DNA of 64,000 nt, from NCBI GenBank assembly GCA_023433505.1, contig JAEZCO010000043.1:1-64000 (forward strand), written 5' to 3'. The notes beneath the pieces are model-generated. The model was not told where the DNA came from and did no database searches. It was given only the letters and a program-made list of their open reading frames with translations. Numbering within the stretch: position 1 is the stretch's first letter; each line of letters begins with the position of its first letter. Position numbers and translations under genes: made by a program. Source of the DNA: Bacillota bacterium (lineage in GTDB: Bacteria; Bacillota; Clostridia; Acetivibrionales; DTU013). This document shows, one piece after another, positions 1 to 7,167 of the stretch.

Positions 1-60
1 TACTAGCCGGATTACATCGGCTTTGAATTCTTCATTGTATCGTTTACCCGTATTCTTCAT
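1..60 (-). CDS. IS3-family transposase OrfA, N-terminal fragment at the window edge
   Basis: Only the first 20 codons are present. They read MKNTGKRYNEEFKADVIRLV, the start of the helix-turn-helix OrfA protein (HTH_Tnp_1 family) that binds the ends of IS3-type elements. The pattern of basic residues followed by Y-x-x-E-F-K-x-x-x-V is characteristic. The start ATG at 58-60 is preceded by GGAGGG at suitable spacing. OrfB, the DDE catalytic part, would lie beyond the left edge. Confidence 0.7.
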   Translation of the reverse strand, partial: MKNTGKRYNEEFKADVIRLV

Positions 61-126
61 CTGATTGCCCTCCACAGTTATATTGTACCCTAACTCTACT
101 GTGTCCGGCAAATCGGGTATGGGTCA
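1..126 (-). mobile_element. End of an IS3-type insertion sequence (partial)
   Basis: The window opens inside an insertion sequence. Reading the minus strand, the element seems to begin near position 126 with TGACCCATACCCGATTTGCC, followed by a short leader with a GGAGGG ribosome binding site and the start of a transposase OrfA. A TG start and an OrfA immediately inside the end are typical of IS3-family elements. The rest lies outside the window, so the second inverted repeat and the target duplication cannot be checked. The exact tip is inferred from where the neighbouring antitoxin reading frame loses its expected N-terminus. Confidence 0.6.
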
Positions 127-248
127 GTATCTTACAGATTGCCAGAGCAGTACAGAACCCTATTGAGGTTTTAAGTAAATATTCGGATAAAGAACTTGAA
201 GCGGGACACACACGAAACATAAGGGAACTTCTGGATGATGGGAAATAA
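127..248 (+). pseudogene. Type II antitoxin, 3' remnant cut by the IS element
   Basis: An open frame without a start runs into the window from the IS end and stops at TAA 246-248. Its C-terminal part, from QIARAVQNPIEVL to the final ELLDDGK, is charged and helical as in antitoxin tails. The toxin frame starts inside it (ATG at 235 or 238), the overlap usual for type II toxin-antitoxin operons. The N-terminal DNA-binding half is missing because the insertion sequence sits there. The family (RelB- or Phd-like) cannot be told from this tail. It should be non-functional. Confidence 0.5.
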
Positions 249-554
249 GAACAATATTGTCCATATCACTAAAGCGGTTGAAGAAGATTTAAGCGAGTTT
301 GATTCAAACCGTTCAAAGGTAATACAAGAAATACTAACACTTGAAAGGAATCCATATGCTGGACATGCTTTAAGGGGTAAGCTCAGAGGATTACGTTCTC
401 TGGAATTTACCTTGCATGGTGGGGCTTGCAGAGCTATATAAAAATCAAAGATGACAAGCATATTTGCCTTATCATTATTGTTGGGTATCATGAAAATATT
501 TATGACAAAGCACAAAGAAGAGTAGAGTCCCTTATAAAAAACGGTTTACTTTAA
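235..554 (+). pseudogene. RelE/ParE-type toxin, frameshifted
   Basis: The first frame gives about 68 residues (from MMGNKNNIVHITKAVEEDL to LHGGACRAI) and stops at TAA. One frame over, the protein continues as KIKDDKHICLIIIVGYHENI and ends with RVESLIKNGLL at TAA 552-554. Joined, the two parts make a toxin of about 105 residues of the RelE/ParE/HigB fold: helices, then a beta-sheet core with a basic R-A-I-Y-K-type strand, then a C-terminal helix. The break is consistent with loss of one base near 440. Such toxins cut mRNA or poison gyrase and are lethal without antitoxin, so decay after antitoxin loss makes sense. Confidence 0.6.
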
Positions 555-592
555 GGTTCATTTCTATGTTGCAAGAATACTATTTTGTGTAA

Positions 593-1198
593 TTAATTAT
601 GCATAGCTTTGCATTTAACCCCCAATTTTCTACATAAATGCTTCATTTGTGCGCAAGATGGACACATTATTTTTATGATATCTAACTGATCAATAAATCC
701 TTTAACCTTGGAACCCTTTACATATACCTTATTTGCTTTTTTAAATAATAATTCAATTTTTTTTATCCCGTTACTACCATTTATTTTTGTAGAATCAGGT
801 AACTTCAGGCATTTCAGTATCCCATCTATATCTCTTAAAATCTAATCTTCTATAGAGTGTTTTACCTTTACATGAAAAACATTTTTTGCTCCTGCTAATT
901 TTAATGATCTATCTACTTCAGTCCAATCAATAGGGGGATTTGGTGAAAACTCAAATACATCTGTATCATATGATAAAAAAATCTCAAATTCTGTATCAGG
1001 ATTTTTTACCAATATATCTCTTGTAAATACTCTGACGGCTTTATTTTTATAACTTCCTATACCTTTTAAATTTATTATTTCAAAGGCATCTACTATAAAT
1101 TTTTTCCCCTCACACATCGAGTGGAGCATATCTCTAAAATTTTTATATAATTCCTCATCTGTTTCACCTTCAATAAAGATAACTACCCCTTTATTCAT
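593..1198 (-). pseudogene. TOPRIM-like nuclease subunit with an in-frame TAG stop
   Basis: The frame starts at ATG 1198 and reads 118 codons to TAG at 842-844, but the same frame continues without another stop for 82 codons to TAA at 593-595. The full product would be about 201 residues. Residues 1-118 carry E10 in a hydrophobic strand (IFIEGETDE) and D78-x-D80 (SYDTDVF), the acidic pattern of TOPRIM domains in OLD-like nucleases. The stop falls in HSIED-stop-ILRDIDG, where related proteins tend to have Trp, so TGG to TAG is likely. The tail holds a Cys-rich segment (CPSCAQMKHLC). It lies just downstream of the ATPase gene, so the pair looks like an ATPase-TOPRIM phage-defence operon. A sequencing error or suppression of TAG is also possible. 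Confidence 0.6.
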
Positions 1199-1204
1199 TA
1201 ACGA

Positions 1205-2572
1205 CTAATCCTCCAAATATCCAGATAGAGATTCAATGTCGTTATCTGCACCACTTAACAATTCAAAAATGTAATCACCCACAGAAACTCCCGATTTTTT
1301 AGCATCATTTGAGATTATTTTTTGTGAAGATTGACGAATTCTTGAGAATTTGGCTATTCCATTCGCATTCGGTATACCTATATAAATATTTTGCGGATTT
1401 ATATATTGTAAAATATATGGTGAATGACTTGTTATAATCACTTTACAATCTACACTGAATTGAGATATTATCTGTAAATATTTCTGCAATAATGCAGGGT
1501 GTACAGAGTTCTCTGGTTCTTCAATTGCTATAAGAGAATAGCCCCTAATATCTGCCAATAATATGCTTGTAAGTATTAAAAATACTCTCTTAGCTCCATC
1601 AGAAATACTATCAAAATTAATCGGTTGATTTATATTTTCATCAATTACTTCTAATGAATAAATTTGATTAACCAATTTCAATGGTAAATCATCATCAATT
1701 TTGAATTCTACTCCGATTTTCTGGTTTTCATCAATCTCTTCCTTCTTATCTAACTCTGAAACATTTATATTAATTATTGAAGGGAATAGTAACATAAATG
1801 AGTCTTTCAACATTTCAAATTTATCAGGATATTGCTTTTTCATATAATATATTACTCTAGGTATATTAAAGATATCGTCCATTTGTATTAAATCATCATT
1901 ATCTGAACGTATTATTTGTGGCAATGGTTTATACGAAAAGCTAGCATCTAAATGTCTCTCTATATACATATTTAAATCATTAATTTTTTCTACTATATCT
2001 AAATAAAATAAAGAATCATATGCTAAAATCTTATTTATAACTAACTCATTTGATTCTATCTTTATTTTGTTACTACATCTACCACTTTCAGAAGTTCTAT
2101 AAAATGCTTTATCTTCGGTACGTGTAATATAATTATTATATTTCTGATTCTTATTATCATTTTTTATTCTTAACCATTCATTATTTATTTTGGCTCCACT
2201 ATTATCGTTACGTACCCATTTAAAATCATAACCATAAATGATTTTATAATTTTTGTTTTGAATTGTTGTATTCATTTCTAATTCAATAAGGTAATCCTTG
2301 GAAGCTGTTTTTTTGTTAAGAGGTACATAGTCTGTGTTAGACATCATTTTCTTCTTATTCTTCGACCCGTTTTTAATAAAATCAATACCAAATCTTATTC
2401 CGTTTAGCAAGTTAGATTTACCGTAACTATTTAAAGATACAAGAGCAAAAATATGGTTAAATATTAATTCGGATTTCTCAACATTTCTAAAACCGCCAAT
2501 ACTTATCCTATCGATATTCATATTACTCACCTTCATATTAAACATTAATGAATCTAATAATTCTTTAATCAT
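1205..2572 (-). CDS. AAA/ABC-class ATPase of an OLD-like two-gene defence operon
   Basis: This 455-residue protein has the AAA_15/AAA_21 layout of RecF/OLD-type ATPases. An N-terminal strand (ISIGGFRNVEKSELIF) leads to a degenerate Walker A, SLNSYGKSNLL, with G-K-S kept but the first glycine lost. A long helical insert follows. The C-terminal half holds a signature-like DGAKR, Walker B LIAIEEPENSVHP and the switch histidine IITSHSPYIL. I chose ATG 2572 over the upstream ATG at 2599 because AGAGGTGATAAA precedes it. The TOPRIM-like gene starts 6 bp after its stop. ATPase plus TOPRIM pairs (OLD, PARIS-like, Gabija-like) act in phage defence, and that role here is inference. Confidence 0.7.
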   Translation of the reverse strand: MIKELLDSLMFNMKVSNMNIDRISIGGFRNVEKSELIFNHIFALVSLNSYGKSNLLNGIRFGIDFIKNGSKNKKKMMSNTDYVPLNKKTASKDYLIELEMNTTIQNKNYKIIYGYDFKWVRNDNSGAKINNEWLRIKNDNKNQKYNNYITRTEDKAFYRTSESGRCSNKIKIESNELVINKILAYDSLFYLDIVEKINDLNMYIERHLDASFSYKPLPQIIRSDNDDLIQMDDIFNIPRVIYYMKKQYPDKFEMLKDSFMLLFPSIININVSELDKKEEIDENQKIGVEFKIDDDLPLKLVNQIYSLEVIDENINQPINFDSISDGAKRVFLILTSILLADIRGYSLIAIEEPENSVHPALLQKYLQIISQFSVDCKVIITSHSPYILQYINPQNIYIGIPNANGIAKFSRIRQSSQKIISNDAKKSGVSVGDYIFELLSGADNDIESLSGYLED

Positions 2573-2720
2573 TTTATCACCTCTTAGTATAATATGCAAC
2601 CATTATTTTCGTATGTGCTTTATTCTTGCCATTAATTTAATATTTTATTCAGAATACGTAATAAATTATTACGTAAGTTTAGAATTAAAACGAAACACGA
2701 AACTAAGTCAAGCATACATT

Positions 2721-2773
2721 CGGCATGACTACGGATCAGAAGGTTGTGGATTCGATCTCTGCTGGGCGCGCCA
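2721..2773 (+). pseudogene. tRNA-Arg(ACG) 3' half, integration scar
   Basis: The sequence contains an anticodon loop CTACGGA (anticodon ACG) flanked by TGA/TCA, a T-arm with loop TTCGATC and five stem pairs including wobbles, a 3' acceptor strand TGGGCGC, a discriminator G and an encoded CCA at 2771-2773. The 5' acceptor strand and D-arm are absent, because nothing upstream pairs with TGGGCGC. It is therefore a 3' tRNA fragment of the kind left when an element integrates at a tRNA gene. The decayed integrase about 250 bp away fits. Confidence 0.6.
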
Positions 2774-2874
2774 AGGCCCTTACGATAACAAGTCGAAGGA
2801 GCTTTTTTCATATAGTCATGCGGGTTCCAGCCATTATTGATATCCATCCCCAAGCACGAAATGGGTAGCGTCTA

Positions 2875-2916
2875 CACCTTCTGATTATTTCGTCTTTAGA
2901 GGCTGGTCAGAAGGTG
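2875..2916. repeat. Perfect 10-bp inverted repeat
   Basis: CACCTTCTGA at 2875-2884 is matched by TCAGAAGGTG at 2907-2916, with a 22-base loop. It lies between the tRNA scar and the integrase remnant. It could be a recombinase arm site or an RNA hairpin, and it has no T-run for a terminator. Confidence 0.45.
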
Positions 2917-3019
2917 TGAAATTCATACGGATTCATACATTGAGAAGGCAGGAAGAGGGGCTCTTCAGGTGTATCTGCGTAGCCTATTTTTATTTTGAAA
3001 TGAAGGAGTTGTAATTACA

Positions 3020-3506
3020 ATGAAGAAGAGGATATCTCTAAACGATAGTAGAGGTGCCAAGGAATACACCGATGCGAAAGAGGAGTTTATAAAGTATTGC
3101 AGACTGAAGAACCTGTCGGATGCAACACTGTTCTACTATGAGGACTCATTGCTGGACTATACAAAGTTTCTCAAGAAGGAGAACTTCAAGCTGGATAAGG
3201 TAATAGTGGGCATAATTGAAGATTATACTATATAACTCAATTCATCAGGGGTGAAGAGCGTGTCGGTCAATACAAGGCTCAGCGGCTTGAGGGCTTTCCT
3301 GTACTGGTGTATGGGTGAGGATATATGCCATCGTCCAAGATACAGTTGGTGAGGCAGAAAGAAGTTATCAAGGCTACCTTCAAGACCAGGAGTTAACAGT
3401 GCTCTTGAAGAAGCCGGATATGAGGTCTTGTACGTTTTCGGAGTTCAGGGAACTGGGCTATGGTGAACTTTTTTCTGGAGACCGGAGTGAACCCCTCGTA
3501 CTCTGA
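3020..3506 (+). pseudogene. Tyrosine recombinase/integrase remnant, multiply broken
   Basis: The first frame, starting at ATG 3020 after GGAG, gives the N-terminal SAM-like core-binding domain of a tyrosine recombinase (for example EEFIKYCRLKNLSDATLFYY). It hits TAA at 3233-3235 and then continues in frame as LNSSGVKSVSVNTRLSGLRAFLYWCM. Further parts appear in other frames: QLVRQKEVIK near 3340, LTVLLKKPDMRSCTFSEFR near 3390-3450 and NWAMVNFFLETG near 3450-3490. There are thus one nonsense codon and at least three frame changes. The catalytic R-H-R-Y half is missing. The protein was probably the integrase of the element that used the neighbouring tRNA-Arg. Confidence 0.7.
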
Positions 3507-3704
3507 TTTGTTCTTATCACTATAATAAGCAATTACACTATTACACAATCAAAGGTTCACACTCAATTAATTTAAGTGTTTCAATTAAATTATTGTAGCA
3601 TCTATAATAATTTTCAATAGAAATTTGACCTTGTATAATTATTCTTGACAGGTAATTCGACCCAAGGGGAATATAAAAATTACAAGACGGTTTTATGACT
3701 GCGA

Positions 3705-3720
3705 TTTAAATCGATTGACA
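3705..3720 (+). promoter_or_regulatory. LacI-type operator, distal copy
   Basis: TTTAAATCGATTGACA matches the palindrome TGTCAATCGATTGACA at 14 of 16 positions and has a perfect right half. The TTGACA at 3715-3720 could serve as a -35 box, but the hexamer 17 bp downstream (TAGGTA) is a poor -10. It is 77 bp upstream of a better copy. Confidence 0.5.
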
Positions 3721-3781
3721 TATGAATGATACCTTCATAGGTACATTGCGGCGTCAATATAAGGGTAAACCTAGATTTATA

Positions 3782-3820
3782 TGTCAAGGGATTGACATAT
3801 AAAATAATTTCAAGTAAGAT
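3782..3820 (+). promoter_or_regulatory. Promoter with overlapping LacI-type operator
   Basis: The operator TGTCAAGGGATTGACA (3782-3797) matches the shared palindrome at 14 of 16 positions. Its last six bases form a consensus -35 box, TTGACA 3792-3797. A -10 hexamer TAAGAT lies exactly 17 bp downstream at 3815-3820. A repressor bound here would block RNA polymerase, so the first importer is probably induced when the LacI protein (20473-21450) releases. Confidence 0.65.
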
Positions 3821-3885
3821 TATGTTGTGCAGGACAAATGTCCTATCCAACTATGGCACAACTATATAATTTAGGGAGGTAAATT

Positions 3886-5259
3886 ATGAAACGCGCTTTC
3901 TCGTTAATCATTCCTGTCCTTGTCATGATCAGCATGCTGCTGACATCTTGCGGACAGACACCTGCGGCAAACAATACAAGTACGGGTACGACCGGCGCTT
4001 CGACCAGCGCAGCCTCGGAAAACACAACCCCTGCTGACAGCGGAAAGCCTGTCAAAATCACCTATTTCAACACTTCAGCGGAAGTGAACACGATGTTTGA
4101 GAAGCTGTTTGCAAAATACCATGAGCTTTATCCGAATGTGACCGTCGAATTGATTCCCACCGGGGTCGGCGAAGGTCAGCAAGAGAAACTGCAGTCTCTT
4201 TTCGCATCCGGAAACGGGCCTACGTTCATGAATGTCGACCCCGCCAATGTTATTCAATATAAGGACAGACTGTATGAGATGACCCTGGAAAATGCACCCT
4301 GGCTGAAGCAGGCCAGTGAAGGGGCCATTGAGGGCGGAACCTTTGACGGCAAGATTCTCGGCGCCCCCTGGAGTGTTCAGGGCTATGGCCTGCTGTATAA
4401 CAAAAAGGTGGTTGACAAGGTATATGGCGGAAGCTTTGACCCTTCAACAATCAACACGAGGGATACCTTAAAAGCATTTTTGGAGAAGGTTGAAGCTGCC
4501 GGAGTGCCTGCGACCATGCTCCACGGGGCCAACTGGTCGTTGGGCGGCCATTTCCTGACACTGTCCTATGCGGTGCAGGGGCCGAAGACCACGGATGGTA
4601 CAGGCTTCCTGGATAAACTGAAAGCCGGAACGGCAAAAATCGAAGACAGCCCCATATTCCAAGGATATATGGATACCCTGGATTTACTGGTGCAGCACAA
4701 TTACAACAAGGCGGACCCGCTGGTAGGGGACTATAACAAGGACATCCAGGCTTTTGGAGAAGGAAAATGCGCAACGTTCTTCATGGGGGATTGGGCATGG
4801 ACTTCCATGGTTGCATTGAAAAATGCAGATCAGGAATACGGCTTCATCCCGGTACCCTGGAGCAATAATCCGGAGGATTATGGAAACACACAGGTTGTCA
4901 TGGTATTGCCGAAATTCCAGGCCATCGACAAGTCCGAGAACTCTCCGGAACAAACAAAGGCGGCGCTGGATGCTCTGGGCTGGATGCTTACGGATCCGGC
5001 AGGCCAGCAGTTCTTCATTGACGCAGGGTTCTTCATGCCCTACAAGAATGTCAGCCAGGACGTAAAGTATAACTCAATGACAACGGCCATTGCCGGCTAT
5101 GCGAAAAACGGAAAAACAATCAACCTGGGGTGTTTCTCCTATATTTCAGGCGATGCCTGGACCCAAACAGGCAACCTGATGCTGAAATATGTTGCAAAAG
5201 CAGCAGATAGGAAGCAGCTGGCGCAAGGAATCGACGATTATTGGAAAACAGCAAAGTAA
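3886..5259 (+). CDS. CUT1 sugar ABC importer, solute-binding lipoprotein
   Basis: This 457-residue lipoprotein captures a sugar or oligosaccharide outside the membrane for the two permeases that follow. It begins with a signal peptide and lipobox (LLTSC, Cys at about residue 22) and a Ser/Thr/Ala-rich spacer. The body has the family 1 extracellular binding fold: KITYFNTSAEV at the first strand, GNGPTFMNVDPANV in the hinge region and FGEGKCATFFMGDWAW, a typical SBP_bac_1/SBP_bac_8 motif. GGGAGG precedes the ATG. Expression is likely under the LacI-type operators just upstream. The substrate cannot be read from sequence; the shared operator links it to the GH13_18 phosphorylase, so an alpha-glucoside is a reasonable guess. 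Confidence 0.85.
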   Translation: MKRAFSLIIPVLVMISMLLTSCGQTPAANNTSTGTTGASTSAASENTTPADSGKPVKITYFNTSAEVNTMFEKLFAKYHELYPNVTVELIPTGVGEGQQEKLQSLFASGNGPTFMNVDPANVIQYKDRLYEMTLENAPWLKQASEGAIEGGTFDGKILGAPWSVQGYGLLYNKKVVDKVYGGSFDPSTINTRDTLKAFLEKVEAAGVPATMLHGANWSLGGHFLTLSYAVQGPKTTDGTGFLDKLKAGTAKIEDSPIFQGYMDTLDLLVQHNYNKADPLVGDYNKDIQAFGEGKCATFFMGDWAWTSMVALKNADQEYGFIPVPWSNNPEDYGNTQVVMVLPKFQAIDKSENSPEQTKAALDALGWMLTDPAGQQFFIDAGFFMPYKNVSQDVKYNSMTTAIAGYAKNGKTINLGCFSYISGDAWTQTGNLMLKYVAKAADRKQLAQGIDDYWKTAK

Positions 5260-5346
5260 AAAATGATCCGGTACCGGGCGGATAGCGGCAAAGGATTTAC
5301 CGGCTGCTGTCCCCCGGCAATCTGCTCAGTAAATAGGAGAGCAATG

Positions 5347-6231
5347 ATGAAAAATAAGAAAAAAGCATTCGGTAATACCCTTCTTTTTATAACATTTTTG
5401 GGACCCACCCTGCTGACCTTTGCCTGTGTTCTTGCGATTCCGTTTTTGTATGGTGTTTTCCTCACCTTTACCAATTATGATCCGATAAAAGGAACCAAGG
5501 ATTTTGTGGGTCTTGCCAACTTCGCGGCCGTTTTTTCGGACAAGGAATTTCTGGGCCAGTTCGTTAAAACCCTGGGCTATGTACTGTATTCGACAATTTT
5601 TTGCAACCTGCTGGCGTTTCTGCTGGCATATCTGCTCACCGGGAATATCAGAGCTCAAAATTTTCTTCGGGGAGGTTTTTTTACACCCAATCTGATTGGA
5701 GGGATTATCCTCGGGTACATCTGGAAGTTTATTTTTGCCAATGTAGTCACGCAGGTGGGAAATGCCCTTTATTTCAAGCCGTTGATGACTTCGCTTTTAA
5801 CTCATCCGGACAGGGCGATTCTGGCAATGACCATCGTAACGGTCTGGCAATATGCGGGATATCTCATGATGATCTATATTGCGGGGTTTGTGGGAATACC
5901 GAGAGATGTAAAGGAAGCGGCGGAAATTGATGGCGCCAATGGAATGAAAAAGCTTTTCAACATCATAATCCCATCAATGGTTCCTTCCTTTATCATATGT
6001 CTGTTTATAACCATTTCCAGGGGCTTTATGGCATATGACCTCAATCTTTCTCTCACCAATGGCGCTCCATATGGAGCTACCCGCCTTGCATCCATGCATA
6101 TCTATCAGAAGGCGTTCCAGGCCAATCAATATGCCACGGGGCAGGCGGAAGCCATTGTATTATTCGTTGCCGTTGCGATTGCGGCTGTGTCTCAGGTTCT
6201 ATTGATGAAAAAGTACGAGGTGGAAGCATGA
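5347..6231 (+). CDS. CUT1 sugar ABC importer, permease 1 (MalF type)
   Basis: The product is a 294-residue inner-membrane permease with six predicted transmembrane segments. It has the EAA loop that docks the ATPase (EAAEIDGANGMKKLFNIIIP), typical of MalF/UgpA proteins. An open frame extends back to 5263, but AGGAG at 5335-5339 fits ATG 5347 (or 5344) far better. It follows the binding-protein gene by 87 bp and overlaps the second permease by four bases. No ATPase gene follows, so a shared MsmX-type ATPase encoded elsewhere is implied. Confidence 0.85.
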   Translation: MKNKKKAFGNTLLFITFLGPTLLTFACVLAIPFLYGVFLTFTNYDPIKGTKDFVGLANFAAVFSDKEFLGQFVKTLGYVLYSTIFCNLLAFLLAYLLTGNIRAQNFLRGGFFTPNLIGGIILGYIWKFIFANVVTQVGNALYFKPLMTSLLTHPDRAILAMTIVTVWQYAGYLMMIYIAGFVGIPRDVKEAAEIDGANGMKKLFNIIIPSMVPSFIICLFITISRGFMAYDLNLSLTNGAPYGATRLASMHIYQKAFQANQYATGQAEAIVLFVAVAIAAVSQVLLMKKYEVEA

Positions 6232-7052
6232 GAGGGAAGAACATCAAGCTCTGGGTAAAATACCTTTTAATTTACATTTTGCTGATCCTATTTGTTACAC
6301 CGTTCTTTTTGATGGTGATCAATTCTTTCAAAACGACGCAACAGTTTGTGGACAGCCCTTTTTCCTTGCCGGAGCACATTGATTTTACCAATTATATAAA
6401 TGCTTACGTCCATATGAATTTTCTGAATGGGTTTGCAAACAGTATTACAATCACCCTTATAAGCGTTGCTTTGATCATATTGACAGCTTCCATGGCTGCC
6501 TATTTTCTTGTAAGAAATAATTTGAAGGTAAATAAAGCCATATTCGCAGTATTGGTCGCTTCCATGATTGTTCCCTTTCAAGCGGTCATGATACCCCTTG
6601 TAAGCATCTATGGGAATATGAAGCTTCTCAACAACAAATGGATGCTGATTTTCATGTATCTGGGCTTCGGGCAGGCATTTGCCGTTTTCATATTTCACGG
6701 GTTCATAAAAAATATTCCCCTGGAAATGGAAGAAGCGGTGCTGATTGACGGGGGCAACAAGCTGCAATCCTTTTTTAGGATCGTGTTTCCGTTGCTGCTG
6801 CCGGTGGTCGTAACCGTTTTGATCCTCGATGTCCTGTGGATATGGAATGACTATCTTCTGCCGAGTCTGGTGCTGCTTTCCCCGCTGCAGCGCACGCTTC
6901 CGCTGTCGACCTATAGTTTTTTCCAGTCATACAGTGTCGATTATGCGCCCCTGATGGCGGGCATAGTTTTGACGATATTACCGGTCCTTATAGCATATGT
7001 TTTTTGCCAGAAACAAATCATCAAGGGTGTGGTTCAGGGTGCAATCAAGTAA
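6228..7052 (+). CDS. CUT1 sugar ABC importer, permease 2 (MalG type)
   Basis: The product is a 274-residue MalG/UgpE-like permease with a first membrane helix at about residues 10-32, five more segments and the EAA loop EEAVLIDGGNKLQSFFRIVFP. The usual MalG C-terminal motif is kept (KGVVQGAIK). Its ATG overlaps the TGA of permease 1 (ATGA), so the two are translationally coupled. It completes the first importer. The next gene starts 115 bp later behind its own possible promoter, so this may end the transcription unit. Confidence 0.85.
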   Translation: MRGKNIKLWVKYLLIYILLILFVTPFFLMVINSFKTTQQFVDSPFSLPEHIDFTNYINAYVHMNFLNGFANSITITLISVALIILTASMAAYFLVRNNLKVNKAIFAVLVASMIVPFQAVMIPLVSIYGNMKLLNNKWMLIFMYLGFGQAFAVFIFHGFIKNIPLEMEEAVLIDGGNKLQSFFRIVFPLLLPVVVTVLILDVLWIWNDYLLPSLVLLSPLQRTLPLSTYSFFQSYSVDYAPLMAGIVLTILPVLIAYVFCQKQIIKGVVQGAIK

Positions 7053-7102
7053 TCAAGAAATGCCTGCTTTTTTAAAAATATATTCTGGTTTTCAAAAGAA
7101 AG

Positions 7103-7124
7103 TTATATAGGAATCCTATATAAT
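7103..7124 (+). promoter_or_regulatory. Perfect palindrome overlapping a -10 box
   Basis: TTATATAGGA (7103-7112) is mirrored by TCCTATATAA (7114-7123) around a single central A. The right arm contains TATAAT (7119-7124), a perfect -10 hexamer, but there is no good -35 box. The position upstream of the second importer suggests an operator or an activator-dependent promoter. A hairpin role is also possible. Confidence 0.4.
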
Positions 7125-7167
7125 AAAAATAGCCTCATGAGACAAATAATCGATTGGAGGAGTTTCG

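Larger units (their letters stand above)
2573..3019. other. Gene-free stretch with tRNA scar and inverted repeat
   Basis: No convincing protein gene is seen here. Two overlapping short frames of about 75 codons cover it on both strands, but neither has a ribosome binding site or recognisable sequence. The stretch holds the tRNA-Arg 3' fragment (2721-2773) and a perfect 10-bp inverted repeat (2875-2916). It reads as the attachment-site side of an old integration. Confidence 0.5.
3507..3885. other. Regulatory stretch before the first sugar importer
   Basis: There is no gene here. The right half carries two copies of the LacI-type operator, each overlapping a TTGACA box, and the leader of the solute-binding-protein mRNA. 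The left half (3507-3700) is AT-rich with no feature I can defend. Confidence 0.55.

Noticed and set aside
2613..2853. Two overlapping frames of about 75 codons
   Set aside because: They cover the tRNA-Arg fragment on both strands, lack ribosome binding sites and match nothing.
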